From Rostratula benghalensis (Eukaryota > Chordata > Aves > Charadriiformes > Rostratulidae), in assembly GCA_013399305.1 (NCBI GenBank), contig VXAI01000082.1:1312793-1376792 (forward strand): a stretch of DNA of 64,000 nt, written 5' to 3'. A model generated the notes under the pieces. It saw only the letters and a list, made by a program, of their open reading frames with translations. It had not been told where the DNA came from and made no database searches. This document shows, one piece after another, positions 25,265 through 37,125 of the stretch; the stretch's first letter is position 1; each line of letters starts with the position of its first letter. Position numbers and translations under genes: made by a program.

Positions 25265-25986
25265 AGAATCACAGGATCATAGAATGGCTTGGGTTGGAAG
25301 GGATCTTAAAGATCATCGAGTTCAAACCCCCCTGCCATGGGCAGGGACATCTCCAATGAGCCTAGGTTGCTCAAAGCCCCATCCAGCCTGGCCTTGAACA
25401 CTTCCAGGGATGGGGCATCCACAACTTCTCCGGGCAACCTGTTCCAGTGTCTCACCACCCTCACAGTAAAGAATTTCTTTCTAGTATCTATTCTAAATTT
25501 CCCCTCTTTCAGTTTAAAACCATTGCACCTCATCCTATCGCTACACTCTCTGACAAAGAGTCCCTCTCCAGCTCTCCTGTAGGCTCTCTTCAGATATTGG
25601 AAGGCTGCTATAAGGTCTTCCCAGAGCCTTCTCTTCTCCAGGCTGAACAAGCTCAACTCTCCCAGCCTGTCCTCAAAGCATATGTGCTCCAACCCTCTGA
25701 TCACCTTTGTGGCCCTCTGCTGGGCCTGTTCCAACAGGTCCATGTCCTTTCTATGTTGAGGTCTCCAGAACTGGACCCAGTCTTCTAGAATCACCTTCCT
25801 CAACCTGCAAGCCACACTTCTTTTGATGTGACTCGGGATGTGGTTGGCTTTCTGGACTGCATGTGAATGTTGCTGGCCTCATTTTGAGCTTCATGTCCAC
25901 CAACACCTCCATGTCCTTCTCCAGAGGGCTGCTCTCAATCCATTCTCCACCGAATCTGTGGTTGTAGTTGCGGTTGTTGTGACCCA
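25265..25986 (-). mobile_element. CR1 LINE, 5'-truncated (ORF2 C-terminal end plus 3' tail)
   Basis: The left end is the inverted CR1 tail (agaatcacaggatcatagaatgg, then ttgggttggaagg). Moving right on the minus strand come a short 3' UTR and then the C-terminal part of the CR1 ORF2 protein. One frame is intact for 169 codons at 25306-25815 ([20 protein letters not shown], then LFSLEKRRL, then FFTVRVVRHWNRLPGEVVD). More ORF2 sequence in another frame (RFGGEWIESSPLEKD) lies at about 25900-25986. Compared with the copy at 28781 it lacks 33 bases, 11 codons in frame, at about 25785. No endonuclease or catalytic RT boxes remain, so it cannot move by itself. The family call is firm and the subfamily is not assigned. 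Confidence 0.95.
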
Positions 25987-27432
25987 TTTTGATAAATACA
26001 ATACAATAAGGGGAACAAAGGTCAACCAAAACCTGCAATTTAAACATAGCAAAAAAATATATCTGGATTTTGCTACCATACTTTATTACAAAGAATGGGA
26101 GGCACAGCTGAGTAGCACAGGCTGCTGAGCAAGGACAGAGCTTCAGTGGACCCCAAGTCTTTGCTGTGGAGAGGGACAGGTAGAGACGGGTTTCTCACAA
26201 TTCTTGGTCTCAAGAGGGTATAGATTTGCCGTATTTCTGAGTTACTTAACAAGGTTATTAGGAACATGACTGTAGATGAGTTTATACAACAATCAGTTTT
26301 TACCACGAAGTTATAGTTTATGTGACTAACATTCTGCTTCTCAGTAGACCTAAATAGTCTATATAGACACATTTACTAATACAGTCATACTGACTATTAT
26401 GCTGAGCAATACGGAGAGTCAGTTCATTGCAGTAAGTGAGTGTGCCTGGGAAACAAGTGGTCTTACTTGTCTTGCATGGATTGCATTAAATAAGCCTCCT
26501 TATGAAGGAAGACTTAGAACACCAAAATGTGGACAAAGATTTCTCAAAGTTGTGTTAAATATTCCCAGCTTGAAGAATTAAAAAAAAAAAAATAGTCCCT
26601 TTTAGCAGTCTTGTTTACCAGTATCTCAAGGGAGGAAACATATTTTCAATATTGTAATTGAGAAAAAATGGGTCATTTGTAGTGCTGGTGAGATGCATAA
26701 TTTTTTTTTTTGCATCTATTTGCTTGTTATGCAACTTTTGAAACCTAGTATTTAAATAAATCCCCATGATGAGCATATGAATTTTTGCAAAATCCTTCTT
26801 CCAGATAAACCTGTTATTTTTTCATCTTTGTTTCAAATGTTTAGACCAGCTCCCTCACTCCTGCTTCAGAGTGGGAGTGAAGTAGCAGCACTTAGGGGTG
26901 TTTAGGTCTAGGAGATTCAGACAGGGTCTGTTGGAGGTGGCATCACCCTGCCTCCAGGGCACCCAGATTCTCTGCTCTAGCTGTTCCCAATGCTCTCCCC
27001 ATCTCCACTGCCCTTCATCAGGCAAACAGTGCTGTGAAGCTGCTTGGCAAGCCCCAGCCCTCGCCTGGGCACTTCCATCTGCAGGTCTGTAGTCACTGTT
27101 TTTGCTTCCTGAAGGAAGCTGATCAGGGCTGATGGGCTTGTTGCCAACCTCGTTACCCATCCCACCCTGTCTCTGGCTTAGGTGGTGCCTAAATCTGTAT
27201 CTGTTTAGACCAAAGCATAAACTGGGCATGAGTCCATGGGGGTAGACATGGAACTTCTGCTCCATTTGGAGCCCCTGAAGGGGGACACCCATCTCACTCA
27301 GCCCTTGCTGTGGTCCTCCCAGCAACCCCTTCTATGCACGCCACATGGGTGTTCTGGGAACTCCTGTCTGGCTACATTCCGATGCTGCATAGAATAGAAT
27401 AGAGAACCTCTGTTCATTACCATTTATCCACA
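25987..27432. other. Unique DNA with a GC-richer patch
   Basis: About 26850-27340 is clearly richer in G and C than its surroundings. It carries longer open frames on both strands (26855-27325 minus, 156 codons). No family is recognised and no clear LTR or element end was found, so the frame length may reflect base composition. Confidence 0.4.
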
Positions 27433-27579
27433 TTACACAAAATCAGCCTTATGCTGTTTGTCAGTTCCGTTGCAATAGTGCCCTCGTCCTGCATATGGGT
27501 TCATTCCTTCTTTCTGCTTTCCTTTTCCAGAGGTTGATCCCTTTGAACTGCTGAAACCTGATGACTTGCAATCAATATT
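27433..27579 (-). other. Weak candidate terminal exon, minus strand
   Basis: A minus-strand acceptor (gaccttattgttttacag) precedes 27579. The phase-0 frame stays open for 48 residues to TAA at 27435-27433 (FSSSKGSTSGKGKQKEG, then GRGHYCNGTDKQHKADFV). The hydrophilic Ser/Gly/Lys-rich tail looks like protein, but the length is well within chance and no family is recognised. Confidence 0.12.
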
Positions 27580-28780
27580 CTGTAAAACAATAAGGTCAGC
27601 AGTGTGAAGATTCAGATCGCTGTGTCTAAGTGCAGGCTGCTGTGCTGGGCCACTGAGGTGAGTGTGACCTAAGTTTACTGCCTGATAGAAGAACAGAGTG
27701 GGAGGAAGGGGATTAAAAATACCTGGAGACATGTTGAGCTGTTAATACAGTTTCTATCCAATTCACATAAGTAGCTGAGGGAAATCTGGCTGCATAAACT
27801 TACAATACATGTGACCAACAAATGTAATTTTCTTGTTAACTATTAAATTGCTTATGGACCCAATTAGGATTTCTAAGCCCCATATTATACACTGCAATCT
27901 TGCAAAATGGTCAAGAATGTTTACAAGCCCAGTTATGGTATCAGCTTTTCCAATGAGAGTGAAACAGGAGTCTAGAGGTGTTCGCTTTTGGTTTTGTTTA
28001 GGCTGTTTTTTTTTTTTTTTTTTTTGAGTGTGTGGGCTTTTTAAATACCAATGAGTTTATATTTATTTGTTCTGGGCAAATAGAAATTTGTGAGACAAAT
28101 TTCTGCATCAGCAGCAGAAGTGTTATAGGGTGACATGCTTTGACATGAAATGCAAGTTTGGGTCCAGTTCCTAATAGGAGCTAAATCCAGACTTCTCAGC
28201 TGGATCCCAAAATAAAGCTAGCACCAGCAGCTCTGAACAATTTGGATGACTTCTATGCAGATGGACATTACATTGCAGGGTGTACAGATACCAGCATCAC
28301 ACTCACCCTGCAGTCTGACTTGCCCACCTCTGAGTGGATTGATGCTGGATTACACCCATTCCAGCCTGGCTCCCCTGAACGTGACAGGACCTCACAGGGG
28401 CTCAATCGCACACAAGTTTATGTTGCACTCACAAAAGAAAACACATGTAAGGATCAGACAGTCAATCGGTGAGATGATGCAAAGGGAGGTATTTTCCTTG
28501 AATTTTGACAAACTAGTGTAAGTATGACCTTAAGGGGTACTAAGGTATTAAATGATAGAGACAGTTATGTACAGATAAACATGTGTCTGCTATTCTCCAC
28601 CTAGATAAGAGAGAATATATCTGTTACAGGAAAAAAATAGAGAGAGAAGAGAGAAAGTGTCTTTTAACTAAAAGATTGAAGCTTCTTTTGTTACTTGAGG
28701 CTATAGTCTCATGAACAATTTCTCCAAGAAATTATTGCTAAAGTGATTACAGGAGTGTCATGGCAAGTATTCCAAGTTTA
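27580..28780. other. Unique DNA with a 20-base poly-T
   Basis: Poly-T at 28006-28025. Two overlapping frames at 28242-28521 plus are not recognised as any family and have no splice context. Nothing else is seen. Confidence 0.5.
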
Positions 28781-30124
28781 TAGAATCATAGAATGGTTAG
28801 AGTTGGAAGGGGCCTTAAAGATCATCGAGTTCCAAGCCCCTGCTACGGGCAGTGACATCTCCCACTGGACCAGGTTGCTCAAAACCCCATCCAGCCTGGC
28901 TTTGAACACCTCCAGGGATGGGGCAGCCACACCTTCTTTGGGCAACATGTTCACCACACTCACCACACTCCCAGTAAAGAATTTTTTCGTAATATCTGAC
29001 CTAAATCTCCCCTCTTCCAATTTAAAGCCATTACTCTTTGTCCTGTCACTACACTTCCTGACAAAGAGTCCCTCTCCAGATCTCCTGTAGGCTCCCTTCA
29101 GACATTGGAAGGCTGCAATAAGGTCTCTCTGAATCCTTCTCTTCTCCAGGCTGAACAACCCCAGTTCTCTCAGCCTGTCTTATAGGAGAGGTGCTCCATC
29201 CCTCTGATCATCTTCGTGGCGCTCCACTGGAACCATTCCAACAGGTCCATGTCCTTTCTATGTTGAGGATTCCAGAGCTGGACACAGTATTCCAGGTGGG
29301 GTCTCACGAGAGCAGAGTGGAGGGGTAGAATCACCTCCCACGACCTCCTGGCCACGCTTCTTTTGATGCAGCCCAGGATACAGTTGGCTTTCTGGGCTGC
29401 CAGTGTGCACCGCTGGCTCATGTCGAACTTCTCATCCACCATCACTCCCAAGCCCTTCTCCTCAGGGCTGCTCTCCAGCCATTTTCTGCCCAACCTGTAT
29501 TTGTGCTTGGGATTGCCACACCCCATGTGTAGGAACCTGCACTTGACTTGGTTGAACTTCATGTGATTTGCATGAGCCCACCTCTCAAGCCTGTCCAGGT
29601 CCCTCTGGATGGCATCCCTTCCCTCCAGTGTGTTGACCTGAGCTTGGTGTCATCAGCAAATTTGCTGAGGGTGCACTCTATCCCTCTGTCCATGTCTCCA
29701 ACAAAGGTGTTAAATAGTACTAGTCCCAGTACCGACCCCTGAGGAACACCACTTGTCACTGGCCGTTGACCACAACCCTTTGAGTGTGGCCATCCATCCA
29801 GTTCCTTATCCACTGAGTGCTCCATCCATCAAATCTGTGACTTTCCAATTTTGAGACCAGGATGTTGTGCGGGACAGTGTCAAACGAACGCTTTGCATAA
29901 GTCCAAGTAGATGATGTCTGTTGCTCTGCCCTTGTCCACCAAGTCTGTGGCAGTATTGTAAAAGGCCACCAAATTTGTCAGGCATGATTTGCCCTTGGTG
30001 AAGCCATGTTGGCTGTCTCAAATCACCTCCTTGTTTTTCATGTGTCTTAGCAGAGATTCCAGGAGGATCTGCTCCATGATCTTGCCAGGCACAGAGGTGA
30101 GACTGACTGGCCTATAGTTCCCAA
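28781..30124 (-). mobile_element. CR1 LINE, long 5'-truncated copy with RT remnant
   Basis: The left end carries the inverted CR1 tail (tagaatcatagaatggttag). The body runs about 1.3 kb up to the typical acagaggtgagactgactgg, cctatagttc segment, where similarity stops. On the minus strand, ORF2 is split over frames at 29806-30021, 29559-29825, 29170-29562 and 28778-29158. The second frame keeps reverse-transcriptase motif [12 protein letters not shown] (residues 23-34) and the catalytic box FADD (residues 56-59, bases 29649-29660). The third and fourth carry the RT-distal tail ([20 protein letters not shown]). Frame breaks show it is dead. The endonuclease and N-terminal RT are missing through 5' truncation. 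Confidence 0.97.
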
Positions 30125-33100
30125 GGATCCCAAGTTCTTAAGATAAATCCTGAGCAATCTGGTCACAGCAGCTGGGTGACCTGTTTCTGTGCCTGCCTGG
30201 CTGATGAAAACTCTCTGGATTAGTTAGCTGTGTAAATACACATGATCATGAAGTTGCTGTAGGCTTTACATAAGTTCACTCTGTTGATCTCAGATTCATA
30301 TTCCTACTGCTAAGTCAATTTACTGAGTACTGTTAAATATTTCGCTTATAGTAATGTCTGGAGCTCAAATCAGAAAGGCTGCAAGAATCAGCCAGTCCTA
30401 ACAAGGTTCAATTTCTGCCTGAAATTAAAGTAGCTGGCATCAATTTGAAGAAAACCTAGTGTAATGAGGTTTTCCTGCTCCTGCTGAGAATGACCAAGAA
30501 CAGATCATGGGAAGAAGCATAATAAATAATCAAAGAAAGAAAGAAAAGGCTAGGAAGGTAGAACAGGTATGTGAACAAGTGAACATATTTTTCATGGACA
30601 TTTTGACTTTCTTGCTATATTAATTTACTTTATGTCACACAGTTTCATGTCATAGAGTTTCATGTCACACAGTTTCATGTCACAGTAGCAATAATCTTAA
30701 CAGGAATGAAATTCTGTCTCTGACTTAATATAAAAGGGACAAGTGTTTACCTATTTAACTTCAATTTACGTGTCTCTACTGAAATCAGTGGGAGTTAGAG
30801 GAACTTACGCTTATAAGATCTTCTGATTATTCTCTTCAAATGCAATTTTTCAAATCTACAGATGAAGTTCCTTTTCTGTTAGGGTAGTGATCATAGAGCA
30901 TTTGTCTACTAATGGATAGAAGAAACATATTAATTTCAGCTCTGAATCCAACTCTCAGATGACTACTCATTTATTGCTGCAGATTTTGAAAAGATTTACA
31001 GGAGTGCATGTGCAGAATTTTGAAGTCAGACCTGGATCCTTGGAATGACACATTGGCTGTATGTGTATGCAAAGCAGAACACTGCTGTTTTCCTCTGGCT
31101 CATTTTGAGTTTTGGGATTCCAGGAGGCGATGCTGAATGCAACCCCCTCAATGCTGATCCCTCCTTCATTCCCACTTGCAGCTGTGCATTCTACATGCTG
31201 TGAAAGCAGATCACACACAGCACGGCGTGATCTGCAAACATGCATATGATAGGTGAGCCACAATAACTGTTCACATTTGTAGTGAGTTTGTAGGTCATGA
31301 AAAAGCCATATTTTGAAATTAAAATATAAAGAAATAGGAGTAGGTAAATTTGCACCTTTCCTTCTGTGAAGCATCATTTTGTTCCAAATGCAAATATCAG
31401 TGCCTATTAATGCCTCATTTCCTGTCCTTGTCTCTCTTTAAGGGTGTTTTCCTGTGCAGTGTTGGGATCAGCTGTAGCTGAGACAAAAAATCGCTCTTGT
31501 CCCAGATCCATATTCCATTCCTGTGCTGCTGCGAAGGTCTGACAGAGCCTCTCCCTGTTTCTGGGCATGTTACATTCAAGCATCCATGGTGCAAGTTCAG
31601 GTAGGCATGAGTTTGCAATGCTGAAAATGCTGCTGCTGCTGAGAGCTGGATGGACTTTCTAACTATCCCAGATGTATCTACATTCCTGGCAGCTCTTGGG
31701 GTACATTGGGATGTCTGGGTGGCACTGGGGCCATTGTACTGCCAGGGCTCTGAGCAACACTGCAGAAGCCATGGGTCTGCTCCTGGGTACCTCTCCTCGT
31801 CTCCTTGCTCTTCCCAGGTAGCAGACACTGGAATACAAAATTGCTCGTTCATCTCTAGACTCCTTTTCATTTCCTGTCATATAGAGGCATACATATATTT
31901 AACATATACTTTCACAAATGGCCAGCCTTAGTACTATTATTCTCTTTTCCTAGATTAAGAAAACATAGTCATAATTAACTAAAGCTTGAGCTGATTCAAA
32001 GCACTGCATTTCATTGACCTAGCAAAAGTCAAGAACACATATATCAAGAACGTACCCCCTGGGCACTTCTTTGTTCTTTGCAAAAGTTCCCAGGGCACAG
32101 AGAGTCATTTTCAAGGCTTGTATCTATCTGAGGCATTTGAAGGTCAAGCCCAAGTGGTCTATGGAACTGCCTCAATACTCTGAAATCAAGTCCTTCCAAA
32201 ACTGGTATCTCCTGATTAGGAAACAATATCCTGGAGATAACAGATTTCTGAGTGAGCGGCCTTTTTCTTTAGGGTTTGCCCTTGGGAGCAGGCAGGGTGA
32301 CCTTTGCACTTCTGGAGAGTGGGTCTTGGAGCCTTTTTACCAAAGACACCACAAAGAACCAAAAAAACTGCAACCCAAACCTCAAACGTCCTCTCGGCAT
32401 AAAATAAGGCATCCTGGAAACTCAGGCAGAGCCAAATTAATGTTGAGCAGATCTTAATGATTTTAATTCAGTTCAAACTGAAACTTCACGTGTGTTGACA
32501 ATACTCAAAGTACAGGATTTTGTTTCAGTTTTTCTAAGCAAAAACCTAACAGAACTTAGGACGTAAACCAGAACTTGACAACTGGGCACTACTACACAAT
32601 TTAAATTAGATGTCAGCTTTTCTTTAGGTGTCTAAATGAACTAAGGGACAGCTCAAAAATTCATCACCCAGAGCTCCTCGTGACACTAGGGGACAGACTT
32701 TGAAAACTCTATAAAGTTTCAGAACATTAAAGAAAAAATGTTGCCAATGGCATTTGAAGCCCAAATGGGAGCTGTGCAACAGTGAGCCTGTGAGCGGTAT
32801 ATAGCTCCCCCCTGTTCTGTGCTGGTGCCCTCCCGGCACAGAGGAAGGGCTTTGGTTTCTCAGGGACAGAATTTAGTTGTTAAATTCATTTCTCACAGGG
32901 GTCTTTCCCTCTTTTCCAGTCTACTTCAAAATGACAGGCAGAACCAAAATCCCATTCGATTAAAAGCAAGTGAAAAAGGGAGATGAACTCCAAGCAAACA
33001 AACAAAAACAGTTTGAAATTTTTACTTCAAAAGCACGGCAGTATTTTACCAGCAAGGACTGAATTCGTTAACTCTGCTTTATTTGTGCTGCTACTGTTAA

Positions 33101-33376
33101 GAATTTTTCAGTGTTGCTCTTCAAAAACGTTTTAAAAAGCCAACTGTTTCACTGCTTTGAAACAGCTCTACCCGGGAGTGAATCTTTGCATTCATTTTCA
33201 AAACAATCGGTTCTTCCATGCGGAAGCTATGCAGGTCCATCAGTCTTCAAAGACAAGTAAGAAATAACAGGCTTCCTTATTCCAGATCACTTTCCTTTTC
33301 TATTCACCCTCTCCTTCCGCATTTCCTTTTCTTATTTGTTGTCCAGCAGCAGCTACTATGGTCATGTGCTAGGGTA
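30125..33376. other. Unique non-coding DNA
   Basis: Contains a 15-bp tandem repeat at 30632-30685. The frames at 30967-31377 and 31415-31870 (both minus, 136 and 151 codons) sit in slightly GC-richer DNA and show no recognisable family. Confidence 0.45.
30632..30685 (+). repeat. 15-bp tandem repeat, about 3.6 copies
   Basis: Unit atgtcacacagtttc; the second copy reads atgtcatagagtttc and the last is partial. It is a short minisatellite. Confidence 0.88.
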
Positions 33377-33409
33377 ATGTGCACATGCGTGCGCTCACGC
33401 ACACGTGTG
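33377..33409. other. Alternating purine-pyrimidine (Z-DNA-prone) segment
   Basis: atgtgcacatgcgtgcgc (33377-33394) and cacgcacacgtgtg (33396-33409) alternate purine and pyrimidine, separated by a TC break. This is the type of sequence that can adopt Z-DNA. It includes a CACGTG E-box core near 33402-33407. Any biological role is inference. Confidence 0.6.
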
Positions 33410-34639
33410 AATAGCCTCAAAAAATGAAGACCAATACCTTATAACTCCCCTATGTATATATTACTCTTGAATCAGTTTTTGTTTCTCCTTATATTCTTCT
33501 TTTCCTTTTCATTTATATCAGTCCGCCTTCACTGCTAGAATTTTGTAATGCTGTTAACTGCCCTGATATTGTGAATCCAGGGTTAACTGGAATCCCAAAC
33601 TGCTTTAATTTTGTGTGCCTCTTGACACTGAGTGCTGGCACTGTTTTGGGGTTTTTTTTTGGGTTCCAGAGCCAAAGGCAGAAGACGTTTGAACTGTGCA
33701 GGACCCAGCCAACTGACCTCCATACCTTTAATTCATTCTGGCCCAATTAGAACCAGAATTGGACTGTTTTTATAGTTTATTCCATGTATGGCAACTGAGA
33801 CCTGATCTAGAAGAAAATTAAATAAGAACATATCAGATATGTAAAAAGCAGGCTTTTGTCCTGAAATCTGTGAGTCCCATCAGAGCAAAGTGCCACAGGA
33901 ACAGAAATTCAGACGAGCTCACCTACCTCAGCATCTCAGACAGGCATTTAAGTCAGTTTTCGTGACTTTGACACATAAGCTTTACACAGCTACTTAGGTT
34001 AGTAATGTGAAGCAGACAGGAAGCAAGAAACATTAATGCAATGCTGGCAGCGTAGTTAACATCACTTCCTTGATAAAACATTGTGTACGCTCACAAACTG
34101 ACAAACACATCAATCTCCTTAGAAGATTCCTGTCCTAAACATTTCTGTAGCTTTCAAATATGCTGTTTTACAGTTGGGGTCCTTATGCTGAGGCAAACTG
34201 CAAAAACATTGAAGAAATATTTTTTCTGGATTAAAATAAAGAATATAGGTGAAATAAATATGGAAAACTGAAATGTGGATGGAGATGTCATCACAGCCTG
34301 ATGTAGCAAATTTCACAGGTCCTGCTTCTGAATACAGCGATAAGACAGACTTTTTGGTTAAGTAGCTATAGACATGGCTGGCAAAGGTTGAAGTCAAAAG
34401 ATTTGGGGATTTTTCAGGATGTGGTAATGTTTTCAAATGAAGATAACAAAGAAATGGTAAGTCCAGATGGGATGGTTTTCCTTCTCTAGTAGAGCAAAAG
34501 GTCCAAGGAACAGGCTATATTACTGTTTATAGCCTCTGAAATTCGAGCAATAGGAATTCATAGCAGTGGGGCAAAAGGGGAGTTAAATTTAGGCATCAGC
34601 CGGGGCTGGGTACAGGCAAACTACAATTTCTTCTGACCC
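33410..34639. other. Unique DNA left of the CpG island
   Basis: Mostly single-copy. A 39-base segment at 34418-34456 plus has an acceptor (gggatttttcag) and a strong donor (gaaatg|gtaagtcc) and is open in one frame (DVVMFSNEDNKEM). It is a possible micro-exon but far too short to trust. Confidence 0.4.
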
Positions 34640-34730
34640 CGGGTAGGCGGCTGCAGCACCTGAGCCGCCTCCCCAGCCCGGCGGGGCCGCCGGCGGCGGG
34701 GGGAGAAGCGGGGGCCGCCACCGCCGCCAT
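34596..34730 (-). other. Candidate first coding exon in the CpG island (unidentified)
   Basis: On the minus strand ggcgggATGG starts an open frame of 44 codons (34730 down to TGA at 34598-34596). It begins MAAVAAPASPPAAGGPAGLG, then RRL, the Ala/Pro/Gly-rich style common to first exons in CpG islands. A donor-like ggctcag|gtgctg after 34660 would end the coding exon after 23 codons plus two bases. The following codons become less exon-like. The donor is weak (GTGCTG). Downstream exons on the minus strand would lie to the left. 1626-1932 has a compatible phase, but no chain can be shown. I do not recognise the protein. Confidence 0.3.
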
Positions 34731-34866
34731 CCCGCCGCCTCGCCCGCCACCTAGCGGGGACCGGCGGCGGGGACCGGCCAGAGCCGGGCCCGTACATCGT
34801 CCTTCCCGTGCGGTACTGCCGGGCTGGGACCCCCACCTGAGAGCAGGGCCGCGCAGCCGGGGCAGT
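34640..34866. promoter_or_regulatory. CpG island, probable promoter
   Basis: This is the only dense cluster of CG dinucleotides in the window. It is built of GGC/GCC blocks (ccgccggcggcgggg; ccgccaccgccgcc) with GC-box-like strings, and ends sharply on both sides against AT-rich DNA. In birds such islands usually mark transcription starts. A minus-strand ATG in a fair initiation context sits inside it at 34730 (see the next entry). A donor-like ctctcag|gtggggg on the minus strand at the right side could end a 5' untranslated exon. Plus-strand or bidirectional transcription is also possible. The gene served is unknown. Confidence 0.75.
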
Positions 34867-34958
34867 GTGTTTATTCACAGCACCGAATGTGGCGTAATTA
34901 AGGCGCGCACAAGTAATGCCAGGCGGCTTTCAAGAGTGACTTTTCACTGGAAAAGCTC

Positions 34959-35032
34959 ACTGCTGTATGTTGTCTTTTTTCCTGTTTCTGTCAACTGCTG
35001 TATGTTGTCTTTTTTCCTGTTTCTGTCAACTG
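34959..35032 (+). repeat. 35-bp tandem duplication next to the CpG island
   Basis: Two identical 35-base units (34959-34993 and 34994-35028; actgctgtatgttgtctttt, then ttcctgtttctgtca) plus the first bases of a third. The perfect identity indicates a recent duplication or collapsed/expanded assembly. Confidence 0.95.
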
Positions 35033-37125
35033 GTTTTCCCTGCTTCATGTAAAACTCCATTTGCTTTCCACCGAGTCCTCCTTTTGGTATCTTGATTAAC
35101 TGCATAATTAGAGAAACAGAGTTGGGTCCTAACTTACACCTCCTCCCAACTGTTGCTTGTTTTCATTTTAACTGTATTTCTTATAGTCACATTGGTTATG
35201 TTTTTAAGAGGCCATGATACCCTGACGCTATCTAGCAAGACAAAATTAAAGCATTATTTTCTAATCGCTTTTATTGCTTGTTTGCCTTGTACCAACTTGA
35301 TAAAGATACTGAAAGTGGGAGGAAGGGAGTATCCATTTCTGAAGACAGGCTTTATAACTTGAAAATGATAGTCCCCTAAAGTACAGAGCTGGTCTATGGA
35401 AAAACAAGTGAAATAACAAACTAGGCTGCATCTTAGTTGTTAAACTGCTGCTGTCAGCCAATGTAAGTCCCACCAGCTGACAATAAAAATGTTTTTATGT
35501 GCATTCTTGCACGCACTTTGATAATAGTTACCTAGCAGCAATTTTCAAGCATGGAAATATTTCTTTTCCACTCCCTTAGAATCATGAAAATTTCAGTGAG
35601 ATACAAGTCTTGCTGTAAAGGGCACCCTGTCAATTGCAGCACTCACCAGAGGAACTCTGTAAATTGTGCTGTACAGAAAACTCACATATAATGCAAGTGT
35701 TATATTTTATAATGAAAACCATCTTATCACCAGGGACAGAAGGCTTTAGTTTCTTACAAAAAATACTGTCTGACCAGACAGATCTGGTAATTGGAAATTT
35801 TGGGTCTACCAGTCTAGCCTTTGGCTAGTTAAGCTCCACTCAGGCTCCAGCCTGAGCAGAAGAGGTCAGGGTTTACTTTGGGTAGGTACAGAGCTAATGG
35901 GTGCCCAGCTTGTGCTTAGCCCCACAGACATTAGCAGCCTCCAGCACAATCAGATTCTGACGTAATGAGTGCATCCACAGTGCCTCCATTCCCAGCTCTG
36001 GAAAGCAAATGAGACCACAACAGCCTTCACAGATGCTCCAGCCACATTTGCAGAACAGCTGGACTATGCACAGGAGCTCTGTCGAGCCAGGCTCTCCACC
36101 ACACTCCCACTTTTAGAAGTCATGCCGAGATGTGGTTTGGTCTCCCAGGGGAAGAGATCTGTAAATGATTTGAAGGTTCAGAGTTCAGGGGTGATTTGCT
36201 AAAACACCCGTCGGGCTGTAATGCCCATGTGGGAGCCGTCTGGTTAGATAGGTTGTCTCTGGGTATTTCTGGCTTTTCACTTCCTGACTAGAAGGCAGGA
36301 AAACTTAAAGAAAGAAAAAAATATGGAAAAGTATATCCAGACACTTCCAAACTTGGAAACTAGTTTCCTAATGTTTAGTCAAAGGCACAAGTCAGTTCTT
36401 GTTTTAGCCACCCATCCCTGTTTGGACTAGAAAATAGTCAGTGCAGTTTCCTTTAAAATATCAGATAAGGCACATAAATAGCTGCCCGAGAATCAGTGAT
36501 ATGACTAATTCCTATTCATTAGACCTGTGCAACATAAATAACTACTTGTTTCACTACTCATTAATTACAGTGAGATGCCTCCAGCTCTGTCACATGTGTC
36601 CAGGTCTGCTTCCACACTGCATCCTTTGAATAAATCCATGTCGTCATTCTGCTGGCTTGTCCCAATGAGAGGAAACAGAAAAGGCTGTGCACCATGGGCA
36701 TCCCCCTCCACCTCTGCAGCTCTGGTTCCTGGGGATTTAAAAAAAGAAGGCGGGCTCCAGGGGGTAAGATACAACCACTAATTTTGTTACTGGCATAACA
36801 TCTTGTGTCTGAGGTACAATTCCCAGATGGCTTTCCTAAGTCATCAAATAGCAAATGCTTCTGGGGAGTTTTGTAATTCACCTCAGCAGTATATGTAAAC
36901 ACTGCCTAATGGATGTCTTTAATGCTGTCTTCCAGCTTCCAGGATTTTCACTGGGTCACTGCGCTGGTGGTGGAGCTTTCCCTGGGGCTGCACACACGTT
37001 GCCATGCAGCTGAGGGCAGGGGAAAACATACCATTTCAGTTCAAGTTGATTAAAGATTTTTGACTGAAACATGGGGTTTTTTTTAATTTTAAAGAAAACA
37101 CTGAGTCACCAAAACTTAAGCTTAC
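35033..37125. other. Unique non-coding DNA
   Basis: No gene recognised. The frame at 36561-36902 minus (113 codons) has no family resemblance. Confidence 0.45.

Noticed and set aside
26855..27325. 156-codon minus frame as a gene
   Set aside because: It lies in a GC-richer patch where stop codons are rarer; the opposite strand is also open; no family seen.
31415..31870. 151-codon minus frame and overlapping frames
   Set aside because: Overlapping frames on both strands in GC-richer DNA; composition explains the openness.
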